From Synergistaceae bacterium (GTDB taxonomy: Bacteria > Synergistota > Synergistia > Synergistales > Aminobacteriaceae), in the NCBI GenBank assembly GCA_017470485.1, contig JAFUYQ010000016.1, positions 1 to 64,000 of the forward strand: DNA of 64,000 nt, given 5' to 3'. The position numbers and the translations under genes were made by a program. Below, in pieces: positions 53,014-60,665 of this stretch (position 1 is its first letter; each line of letters opens with the position of its first letter). The notes under the pieces were generated by a model. That model searched no databases and had not been told where the DNA came from. It saw only the letters and a program-made list of their open reading frames with translations.

Positions 53014-54354
53014 TTGTCAGAAGTAAGAGTAAGATTCGCTCCGAGTCCGACTGGAGCATTACACATCGGCGGAGGTCATACGGCTTTATTCAACTGGCTG
53101 TGGGCAAGGCATAATCACGGTAAATTCATTCTCAGAATCGAGGATACTGATCTTGCGCGTTCAACGAAGGAATACGAACAGACAATAATGTCGGGAATGG
53201 TCTGGCTCGGCCTCGACTGGGACGAAGGCCCCGACATCGGCGGAGATTACGGGCCTTACCGTCAGTCAGAACGCCTCGAAATTTACAGGGATTACGCAAA
53301 CAAACTCATCGAAATGGGAAAAGCCTATAAGGACGGAGACGCGATAATTTTCCGCGTAGAGCCGGGACAGGATATATCATTCAAAGATATGGTTTACGGA
53401 CAGATTGACGTTATGAGCGACGGCCTCCGCGAGAAGGACAGCGACAAGCTCAAGGACATCGTTATCATTAAGAGCGACGGTATGCCTACATATAATTATG
53501 CTGTAGTAGTTGACGATCACCTCATGAGAATTTCACACGTCATAAGAGGCGAAGACCATATCTCAAACACTCCGAAGCAGATTTTGATTTACAGGGCATT
53601 AGGCTGGGAAGTCCCTGTATTCGCTCACTTACCGATGATACTCGGACGGGACAAGAAGAAACTCAGCAAGCGTCATGGAGCGACAAGCATTTACGAGTAC
53701 AGGGACATGGGTTACATGCCCGACTCAATGTTCAACTTCCTCGCGTTATTGGGGTGGTCGGCAGGAGACGACAAGGAGATATTTACTCGTGATGAGGCTG
53801 CGGAGTTATTCGAGCTTTCGAGGGTTACGAGGAAAGCGGCAGTGTTTGACTTCGACAAGCTGAACTACATCAATCAGGAACACTTGAAAGCACTCGCGCC
53901 CGAAGTAAGGCTCTCAATGGTTCGGCCTTTCTGGGTTGAGGCAGGATTACCCGTTGAGGCTGTCGAGGCTGAAAGAGGCGTTAAATACCTTGAGGACTCA
54001 TTAACGCTCATGGCCGGACGCGGAAGAACTGCGAAGGAAATGGCAGAGTTCTCGGATTATTTTGTGTCGTTTGAGCCGGTAAAAGCCCGCTGGAATGCTG
54101 AGGGTATCGACAAGGAAAAATTAAGACCGTTTATGTCGAAAGTAATCGCCCACGAGAACTGGAATGCTGAGGAGCTTGAGGGAGTCGCTAGAGACTGGAT
54201 AGGTTCGCACGAGGGAGCAAAGATGAAGGATTACGCAATGCCTTTGAGGTACGCTTTAACGGGAATGAAAGTGAGTCCGGGAATTTTTGAGGTTGCCGAA
54301 CTCATGGGGCGCGAGGAATGCAGAAAGAGGCTCGAATTTTACGGATTATTATAG
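53014..54354 (+). CDS. gltX: Glutamyl-tRNA synthetase
   Basis: 446 residues. Class I synthetase with RFAPSPTGALHIGGGHTAL (the HIGH motif) and KKLSKRHG (KMSKS). It charges tRNA-Glu, and possibly tRNA-Gln in organisms using the amidotransferase route. It is about 40 residues shorter than the E. coli enzyme. The start is TTG with AGGAGG about 8 bases upstream. The gene converges on exonuclease III, overlapping by 6 bases. Confidence 0.96.
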   Translation: MSEVRVRFAPSPTGALHIGGGHTALFNWLWARHNHGKFILRIEDTDLARSTKEYEQTIMSGMVWLGLDWDEGPDIGGDYGPYRQSERLEIYRDYANKLIEMGKAYKDGDAIIFRVEPGQDISFKDMVYGQIDVMSDGLREKDSDKLKDIVIIKSDGMPTYNYAVVVDDHLMRISHVIRGEDHISNTPKQILIYRALGWEVPVFAHLPMILGRDKKKLSKRHGATSIYEYRDMGYMPDSMFNFLALLGWSAGDDKEIFTRDEAAELFELSRVTRKAAVFDFDKLNYINQEHLKALAPEVRLSMVRPFWVEAGLPVEAVEAERGVKYLEDSLTLMAGRGRTAKEMAEFSDYFVSFEPVKARWNAEGIDKEKLRPFMSKVIAHENWNAEELEGVARDWIGSHEGAKMKDYAMPLRYALTGMKVSPGIFEVAELMGREECRKRLEFYGLL

Positions 54355-55113
54355 CCTGAACTCAGCGATTAACGGCGTATGGTCTGAAGGACGTTCCCAT
54401 TTTCGAGGCTCGATGTCAGGTCTGCACCATTCGGCCAAGTCGGCGAGTGATTGAGAGGCTAACATGTGGTCAATGCGCCAGCCTATCTTACGGTCAACGG
54501 CATCTTTCACGCGGTAATCGAAGAAAGTGAAGACATCAGGATTTTTGTTGAACAGTCTCAGAATATCAATGAGGCTGTTTTTTGTTTCGCTGAAAACCTC
54601 GCGGATTTCATCGCAGAAACAGACATGATTACGTTTCGCGGAAGGGTTGGTAACGTCAATCTCTTCGGGGGCGACATTGAGGTCTCCGAGCCAGAGAAAG
54701 AGTCCGTTTTTTTCGCGGTCAATGATATTTTTGACACGGGCGAGAAAATCTTTCTTAACCTGAAAGTCGGAGTGGTCGATTGATTTTCCCTGCGGAACGT
54801 AGGTATTGAGGACGGTTAAGGATTTGTGCCTTAGAGTCAGAACTCTTGTGTCGAACTCGCCGTCATCAAATCCGAACGTAACATTGACATCATCAAGTGA
54901 GTTTTTGACGAGGACAGCTACGCCGTTGTAGCTTTTACCGCCGTGATAATAAGAACGGTAGCCCATCTCTTGAAACGCCAATGAGGGGAAAAATTCGTCC
55001 TGAGTCTTAGTCTCCTGAAGGAAGAGTAAATCAGGAACGTTAGTTTTGAGCCAGCGTTCGAGAATCGAAAGACGGGTACGGACGGAATTAACATTGAATG
55101 TTGCAATAATCAT
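54349..55113 (-). CDS. xthA: Exodeoxyribonuclease III (AP endonuclease)
   Basis: 254 residues of the exonuclease-endonuclease-phosphatase fold. Metal and catalytic residues lie in ATFNVNSVR, QETKTQD, LGDLNVAP and the C-terminal PSDHTPL. It incises DNA at abasic sites and degrades 3' ends in base-excision repair. Its ATG overlaps the stop of the upstream toxin gene by 4 bases, so it is translated as the last gene of the restriction/toxin block. Confidence 0.95.
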   Translation of the reverse strand: MIIATFNVNSVRTRLSILERWLKTNVPDLLFLQETKTQDEFFPSLAFQEMGYRSYYHGGKSYNGVAVLVKNSLDDVNVTFGFDDGEFDTRVLTLRHKSLTVLNTYVPQGKSIDHSDFQVKKDFLARVKNIIDREKNGLFLWLGDLNVAPEEIDVTNPSAKRNHVCFCDEIREVFSETKNSLIDILRLFNKNPDVFTFFDYRVKDAVDRKIGWRIDHMLASQSLADLAEWCRPDIEPRKWERPSDHTPLIAEFRL

Positions 55114-55397
55114 AATCCTAGAACCTCCGAATGAGTGCCAATATCTTCAAGCACAAGTACATCATCTCCCTGATACTTATAGACCAGAACCAAATCAAAT
55201 GTGATATGACAGTCCCTATAACCTTCCATATCTCCTGTCAGCGCATGATAATGATAAGAATAATCAAGCGGTATATCATTCGCTAGTTTTATGAGAGCAG
55301 GTATAAATCTTTCCTTTATGGCCTTGCGGTAACGTCCTCCCTTTTCTATGCGCCTTTTAGCCCGCTTGAAATTCCCTGTTTCTTCAATATTTCTCAT
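55110..55397 (-). CDS. YafQ-family toxin, copy A
   Basis: 95 residues, a RelE-superfamily mRNA interferase. The residues known to be needed in E. coli YafQ align: His51, His64, Asp68 and His89 (HALTGDMEGYRDCHITFD, and THSEVLGL at the end). Such toxins cut mRNA on the ribosome until neutralised by the partner. It overlaps its antitoxin by one base upstream and xthA by 4 bases downstream. It is a clear paralogue of copy B (55695-55982), about half identical by eye. Confidence 0.88.
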   Translation of the reverse strand: MRNIEETGNFKRAKRRIEKGGRYRKAIKERFIPALIKLANDIPLDYSYHYHALTGDMEGYRDCHITFDLVLVYKYQGDDVLVLEDIGTHSEVLGL

Positions 55398-55660
55398 TAT
55401 AAGCTGTCAGCCCACTCAAGCAGTTCATCAAGTGTTGTGGGTGTAGTAAGACCGTTTTCAGTCTCATACATCGAACGTATTAAAGGCTCTGTAGGATTCC
55501 CGTACTTGTCGAAAAGCACATTAAGCTCATCGCTATCGTCTTCATCATCGGCAACATAAGGGTCATAGTCATAATTATCCACAATCTCCCGAATTTCATC
55601 ACCGCTGAGTTTTCGGTTAAACTTGTATTCCTGCTTCGGCCTTTCAAGTACTGCTTCCAT
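55397..55660 (-). CDS. Antitoxin partner of YafQ-like toxin A
   Basis: 87 residues, acidic, unlike DinJ or other named antitoxins I can recall. The N-terminal KFNRKLSGDEIREIV is followed by the Tyr/Asp-rich core NYDYDPYVADDEDD, the block YGNPTEP and a C-terminal LDELLEWADSL helix. Its assignment rests on its place directly before the toxin and on the matching gene in module B. ATG 55660 has GAGGTGA just upstream; the frame opens 3 codons earlier at a GTG within that site. Confidence 0.72.
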   Translation of the reverse strand: MEAVLERPKQEYKFNRKLSGDEIREIVDNYDYDPYVADDEDDSDELNVLFDKYGNPTEPLIRSMYETENGLTTPTTLDELLEWADSL

Positions 55661-55694
55661 GTTTATCACCTCTTAACTATAAATATGCACCATT

Positions 55695-55982
55695 CTATAG
55701 CTTCAAAGCCTCAGAATGTGTATTCAGCCTGTCAAGCCACAAAACATCATCACCTTCATACCAATAAATCAGCAAAAGGTCAAAAAGTATATGACATTCC
55801 CGTCTTCCCTTCATGTCCCCTTTGAGCGCATGGTCATAATACGATGAATCAAGCTGTTCATCGTTAGCAAGCGCAATAACCGCAGGGATAAACCGTTTCT
55901 CTACGGCCTCAGCATATTTACCGCTTCTGTCTATGCGTTTCCTATCACGCCTGAACATTTTCGACTCTAATATTTTCCTCAT
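55695..55982 (-). CDS. YafQ-family toxin, copy B
   Basis: 95 residues with the same catalytic set as copy A: His51, His64, Asp68 and His89 (HALKGDMKGRRECHILFD, and THSEALKL). The start overlaps the end of its antitoxin gene by 38 bases. The antitoxin A gene begins 34 bases downstream, with its own ribosome site, so the two modules probably share one transcript. Confidence 0.88.
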   Translation of the reverse strand: MRKILESKMFRRDRKRIDRSGKYAEAVEKRFIPAVIALANDEQLDSSYYDHALKGDMKGRRECHILFDLLLIYWYEGDDVLWLDRLNTHSEALKL

Positions 55983-56247
55983 GCCTCAGACCGCTAGACC
56001 ACACAAGAAGTTCATCAAGTGATGTCTCCTCACCGATACCGTGTTCCTCCTCGTAAAATGCGTCCATCGTCTCAACCGTAGGATTTCCGTACTCATCATA
56101 AACCGGCGAGGGCGTATCCAAATCATCATTATCAAATCTGTTAGGGTCATAGTCCCAGTGCTTCAGGAGTTCTTCTATTTCCTTACCTGTCAGCTTACGT
56201 TTGAACGGCAGTACCCTGACTCCGCTGTTTGTCATTAAGATTTCCAT
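55945..56247 (-). CDS. Antitoxin partner of YafQ-like toxin B
   Basis: 100 residues, paralogous to antitoxin A. The shared blocks are KRKLTGKEIEELL, HWDYDPNRFDNDD, DEYGNPT and SLDELLVWSSGL. The N-terminal 10 residues and a charged C-terminal extension are extra. ATG 56247 has GGGAGGTGAT just upstream. It lies 34 bases downstream of the restriction-modification gene on the same strand. Confidence 0.74.
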   Translation of the reverse strand: MEILMTNSGVRVLPFKRKLTGKEIEELLKHWDYDPNRFDNDDLDTPSPVYDEYGNPTVETMDAFYEEEHGIGEETSLDELLVWSSGLRHEENIRVENVQA

Positions 56248-56281
56248 GATTATCACCTCCCATGAATTATATCAACCCTCC

Positions 56282-59098
56282 TTACTCCCCCTGAGTCATC
56301 TCCTGATAACGCCTCATGAGTTCATTCACAATACTGTCCTCGTCCATATCCTTCCCGAAACCGTAGGCCGCGCAGACTGCCCTGTCATTCTCCCTGTGAG
56401 CCTGCCTGAGTTCCATAGGCATTGCGATGGGGTCATAAAGTTCCGCAAGGCTCGAATCCGGGTACATTGCGCGAGCGTCAAGTATTCCCTGAGCGGTTGA
56501 CTCGATTTTCATTCGTTGCTTCTCCGTTGCGTCAGGCCAGACAAAATTATTGTAGTCGATACTCACTGAATACCTGTAGCGCATCTCAAGCCGTCCCGTT
56601 ATCCTTCTTACCCAGCCCATATGCGGAAGGCTCGTCAGCACTCCGAAATGATACAGCGTTGCGTCAGGCAGAAGCTGGAGAGCATGACCGCACATTACAG
56701 ACTCGTCCATGAAGCCCATAGGTATATATTCCCTTTTCTCTGATGATGTTTGAGGGACTGCAATATACTTTCCTTTCGGGAGAGTCGTAACTTGAAACCT
56801 AGCCGGAGTATCTGCAAGCCTTACAGTGGCTTCCCGTTTGCTTTTAAGTCTGAAGGCTCTGACAGCTTCGACTCTCTTGTAGCATTCGGACATCATCTTG
56901 AGTTCATGCGGTGTGCAGTCTGCAAGGTAAAGGCAGTAGCGCGGAGTGTTGTATAAAAATTCCTGACCGCCGAGCCATAAGTGAAAATATTTCTTTGAGG
57001 CAGGCTCCTTCTTTATGAACTCCTGATACTCATCGGGCGTGAAAATATATTTTCCGTCATCTATGGGCTGATTTCCGATTTTCATTCTCGGAACGTCAAA
57101 GAGCGGTTCTTTTCTGTTCTCAATGAAAACGTCAGGGGCATCGCATAGGTAGCCGTTAATATTTTCCGCTTTACGCCCCGAAACACTGCCGTCATCATTC
57201 ACTGTGTATATGTGCCTTTCCTCCGGCGTTCCCTCCATGAAGCCGACTATAACGCATGTAACATGAGCTTTGTCCTCAGCCTTGCTCTCCCAGATGAAGG
57301 GGCTGTAAGCGAAATTTATGCTTAAGCCCTCGCTGAATAACGTTTTCCAGAGAACAGGGCAGTTGTCGCCGTGAGCAATGCTGTTGGTTGAGACCAGTGC
57401 CGAACGTATTGATGTTCCTTTCATATATTGATGAGCTTTCCTGTACCAGCATGATACATAGTCGAGGTTTCCTGTTCCTTTAATGCCGGCGAAAATTTCA
57501 TTTAGTTCATTTTTCTGCTGCTTAGTCATTATTCTTGCGCCTCTGAACGGCGGATTGCTTATGATGTAGTTCAGACGCTCAGGAGGAATCAATGAAGCCC
57601 AGTCCGTAGTTAATGCGTTTTCCTGAATGATTCTGTTATAAGTTTTCAGCGGAAGGTAATCGTCCTTAATGTCAACGATTCGCATTGCTTCTTTCATCAT
57701 CTGGTGTTCGGCAATCCAAAGGGCTGTTTTGGCAACGGCCACCGCGAAATCATTTATTTCAATCCCGTAGAACTGTCCTATTGAAACACGTACAGGGGTT
57801 AAGCTGCCCTCAGCGATGTTAATCTGCCCCTGTGAAAGTTCAGCAATGATTTTGTTTTCGAGCCTTCTTAACGACATATAGCTTTCAGTGAGAAAATTCC
57901 CTGAACCGCACGCAGGATCCAAGAAATTCAGCGAGGCCAGTTCCTCCTGAAGGTTTCTTAAAGCGTCCTCGCGTTTAGGTTTTCCTTTGAGGGCTGTAAC
58001 TTTTTGGCCGGGCTTCAGGGCTTTCAGTGCTTTGAATTTTTCCTCAAGCTCATTCATGAAGAGGGGGTCAATTACTCTGTGAATGTTCTCGATAGATGTG
58101 TAGTGCATACCGCCCTCAGTTCTTGTGTCGTCATTGAGTGTTGACTCGAAGATTGCCCCGAAGATTGGGGGGTTAATGCCCGACCAGTCGAAGCCCTCCG
58201 ACATATCCTCAAGAATTATTCTCAAAGGCTCATCATCAGGTGAATCTAGTTTTGGAATCTCAATACCGCCCTTGAAAAGTCCGCCGTTAATGTATCTGAA
58301 GGCCGCTAAATCGTCATCAATATAAGGATCTCTTTCGTTTTCATTCTGGTTGAGGACGGCGAAAAGCTGAAGGAGCGAGTCGCGCGCTGATTTTTTTCTG
58401 GCCGAGAGGTAGTCATGAAACGATGATTTCGGGAAGATTCCAGAGTCCTCAGCGTAAAGAAGGAAGACTAAGCGTGTGCAGAGCATGTTGAGACTTTCTT
58501 TTGAATGTTTGCTGTCGGGGTCTTTGTAACGTGGTTTAACGGCCTCGTAGAATTTTCGGATTAATTTTCCTGCGCTTTCGGACAGAACAAGCTCTCTAAT
58601 TTCTCTGGGAGTTTTTGCCGTAACGCTGACTAAAAATTTGAGGCGTTCAATTTCTTTCGGGAGGTCTGAGAGCTGAATAATCTCCGGCTCATCTCTTGGG
58701 TATTCAAGGTCGTGAATCCTGAATGTCTGGAAGTTGCATGTAATAATGAAACGCCCCTGCTCTGACGAGGGCAGCCAGTCTTTATAACGTTTAGCCTGTT
58801 CGTAAGGTGTCATGGCCGAACCGTCAGACTGTTTAGCCGGAGCGGTGAGGTCAATATCTATAGATTTCTGCTCTATGAGAATTTTCGTTGAGGGCATGTA
58901 TGCGTCAATGAAGCTGACGTGTGAAAGCTCGACTCTTTTCTCGAACTCTATGAACTCTCCGGGTTTTTCAACTCCGAGAACGTCATGGAGTAATTCAAGC
59001 CAGAAAGTAGCTGTATCGCTTTTCTCATCGCCTCTGTTCAGCCATCTTTGAGCGAACGATTCAGCGTTAGCCGTGTAATTTTCCAAAGTCGTATCCAT
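56282..59098 (-). CDS. MmeI-like single-chain restriction-modification enzyme (type IIL/IIG)
   Basis: 938 residues. The N-terminal domain carries a D-(10)-ExK nuclease motif, D65 and E76-x-K78 in FIDAYMPSTKILIEQKS, like that of MmeI. A helical spacer follows (about 160-385). The adenine methyltransferase core has motif I DPACGSGNF (394-402) and NPPF (515-518). The rest (about 640-938) should be the target-recognition and C-terminal domain. Such enzymes cut a set distance from an asymmetric site and modify one strand using SAM; BREX PglX is the main alternative but lacks the nuclease motif and has other genes around it. GGAGG precedes the ATG. Two toxin-antitoxin modules follow. Confidence 0.85.
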   Translation of the reverse strand: MDTTLENYTANAESFAQRWLNRGDEKSDTATFWLELLHDVLGVEKPGEFIEFEKRVELSHVSFIDAYMPSTKILIEQKSIDIDLTAPAKQSDGSAMTPYEQAKRYKDWLPSSEQGRFIITCNFQTFRIHDLEYPRDEPEIIQLSDLPKEIERLKFLVSVTAKTPREIRELVLSESAGKLIRKFYEAVKPRYKDPDSKHSKESLNMLCTRLVFLLYAEDSGIFPKSSFHDYLSARKKSARDSLLQLFAVLNQNENERDPYIDDDLAAFRYINGGLFKGGIEIPKLDSPDDEPLRIILEDMSEGFDWSGINPPIFGAIFESTLNDDTRTEGGMHYTSIENIHRVIDPLFMNELEEKFKALKALKPGQKVTALKGKPKREDALRNLQEELASLNFLDPACGSGNFLTESYMSLRRLENKIIAELSQGQINIAEGSLTPVRVSIGQFYGIEINDFAVAVAKTALWIAEHQMMKEAMRIVDIKDDYLPLKTYNRIIQENALTTDWASLIPPERLNYIISNPPFRGARIMTKQQKNELNEIFAGIKGTGNLDYVSCWYRKAHQYMKGTSIRSALVSTNSIAHGDNCPVLWKTLFSEGLSINFAYSPFIWESKAEDKAHVTCVIVGFMEGTPEERHIYTVNDDGSVSGRKAENINGYLCDAPDVFIENRKEPLFDVPRMKIGNQPIDDGKYIFTPDEYQEFIKKEPASKKYFHLWLGGQEFLYNTPRYCLYLADCTPHELKMMSECYKRVEAVRAFRLKSKREATVRLADTPARFQVTTLPKGKYIAVPQTSSEKREYIPMGFMDESVMCGHALQLLPDATLYHFGVLTSLPHMGWVRRITGRLEMRYRYSVSIDYNNFVWPDATEKQRMKIESTAQGILDARAMYPDSSLAELYDPIAMPMELRQAHRENDRAVCAAYGFGKDMDEDSIVNELMRRYQEMTQGE

Positions 59099-59121
59099 GT
59101 CCGTAAAATCCTCCTTTCATC

Positions 59122-59156
59122 AAAAAAGCGGTCAGCACCGTTAAAGCACTAACCGC
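59122..59156 (-). terminator. Rho-independent terminator between the ligase operon and the restriction gene
   Basis: On the minus strand GCGGTTAG / CTGACCGC (one G-T pair) is followed by six T. Only 23 bases separate it from the restriction gene ATG, leaving no room for a full promoter between them. Confidence 0.8.
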
Positions 59157-59171
59157 CGTGAAAATCATGAT

Positions 59172-60665
59172 TTACTTTTCTGCTGCTGCCCTTTCGCGCA
59201 GGACTCTCCGCAAAATCTTCCCAGTACCCGACAGCGGAAACTCCTCTACGAACTCAACGCTTCTCGGAACTTTGAAGTGAGCGAGTCTCTCCTTAGCGAA
59301 ACGGATAATATCCCTGTCATTAGCTTCTGCCCCGTCCTCAAGCTGAATATATGCCTTTGGAATCTGGCCGTTAATGTCATGAGGCATTCCGACAACGACA
59401 GCCTGATGAACCGCAGGGTGTTCGGCCAAAACCTTCTCGACCTCCTGAGGATAGACATTGAAACCTCCAACAATGATTATGTCCGTTACCCTGTCGAGAA
59501 TGTAAACGAACTCCTCGCCGTCATGCGTCTCAAGTCTGACGTAATCGCCCGTGTTCAGGAAACCTTCACTGTCGAACCTCTCGGCTGTAATTTCCGGCGC
59601 GTGCAAATATCCCGGCGTTACTGAAGCACCTCTGACCCATAGCACTCCTTCTTTGTCGGAAGTCTCGTTACCCTCGCGGTCTTTGAGCTTGTACTCAAAT
59701 CCGGGAAGAACAGGCCCGATACTGCCGGTCTTCTGAGTCTCGCAGTCATGGTTCACGCAGATTACCGGCGATGTTTCAGTGAGGCCGTAACCCTCCATTA
59801 TGTCGCGTCCGAGAAGTTTCAGGGACATCTTGTGAAGGTTGGGATTTAACTTGTCGCCGCCGGTGCAGATTATGCGGATTCTCGAAAGGACTTCGGGAGC
59901 GAGTTTGCCTTTCTCGACCGACATCAAGAGGAATGACATTATCGCAGGCACTACAAACATCACATCTACTTTTCCTTCACTTATTGCCCTGATTGTAGCC
60001 GCCGGAGGAAGGAATGAAGGGGCTGTGGCTGTTTTCGCTCCGATTGTGAGGGGCATTATGGTAGTTACCGTGTAGCCGAATGAGTGAAAGTTAGGCAGGA
60101 CGGTCAGGAATGTATCACTGCTGCTGACTGACGGAATCATTGCGAGGGTCGATTCGCAGTTTGAGCGGAGATTTTCATGCGTCAATGGTACGGCTTTGGG
60201 GAGGCCGGTTGTTCCCGAAGTGGCGAAGATTACGGCGAGGTCTTCAGATTCTGGGGGCTGAGTTTTTCCCGTGAACGAAGGGAGGCTCACGCTGTCAAGC
60301 GAGCATGTGAGGCACGGCCATAATTTTGAAAGTTCGGGGATTTCGTGTTCAGTTATAACGGCGAAAGGTTTTATTAAATCGAGCGTGCCTGTGAGCGATT
60401 CGAGCCCTGCTTTCTCGTTGAGGGGGCAGAATGTTCCGCCCAGCTTCCAGACCGCAAGCGACAAGGCCGGAATTAACGGCGAGTTCCTGAGCATTACGAC
60501 TAGCCGCTGACCGCGTGAAAATCCTGCATTCCTCAGAACGTTCTCGCAGTTGTTCACGAGTGAAAGCATGTCCGAACGTGTATACCATTTGCCGTCCCAC
60601 CAGTACGAAATTGACGACGGTTCCGACTCAAGTTTAGGTATGATGATATTTTCGAGGCGTAACAT
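59172..60665 (-). CDS. AMP-forming acyl-CoA ligase (tandem copy 2)
   Basis: 497 residues of the ANL superfamily. ATSGTTGLPKAVPLTH, EGYGLTETSP, DRVTDIIIVGGFNVYPQE and SGTGKILRRVLR are clear. It is a close paralogue of the gene immediately upstream, sharing most of the C-terminal 120 residues (HPAVHQAVVVGMPHDI against HPAVNMAVVVGMPNDI). It probably activates a fatty or aryl acid. Its ATG follows the upstream TAA with no gap. Confidence 0.87.
   Translation of the reverse strand: MLRLENIIIPKLESEPSSISYWWDGKWYTRSDMLSLVNNCENVLRNAGFSRGQRLVVMLRNSPLIPALSLAVWKLGGTFCPLNEKAGLESLTGTLDLIKPFAVITEHEIPELSKLWPCLTCSLDSVSLPSFTGKTQPPESEDLAVIFATSGTTGLPKAVPLTHENLRSNCESTLAMIPSVSSSDTFLTVLPNFHSFGYTVTTIMPLTIGAKTATAPSFLPPAATIRAISEGKVDVMFVVPAIMSFLLMSVEKGKLAPEVLSRIRIICTGGDKLNPNLHKMSLKLLGRDIMEGYGLTETSPVICVNHDCETQKTGSIGPVLPGFEYKLKDREGNETSDKEGVLWVRGASVTPGYLHAPEITAERFDSEGFLNTGDYVRLETHDGEEFVYILDRVTDIIIVGGFNVYPQEVEKVLAEHPAVHQAVVVGMPHDINGQIPKAYIQLEDGAEANDRDIIRFAKERLAHFKVPRSVEFVEEFPLSGTGKILRRVLRERAAAEK

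Noticed and set aside
56282-59098. BREX PglX identity for the large methyltransferase
   Set aside because: A D-x10-ExK nuclease motif is present at the N terminus, and no brxC, pglZ or brxA-like gene is nearby, so MmeI-like fits better.
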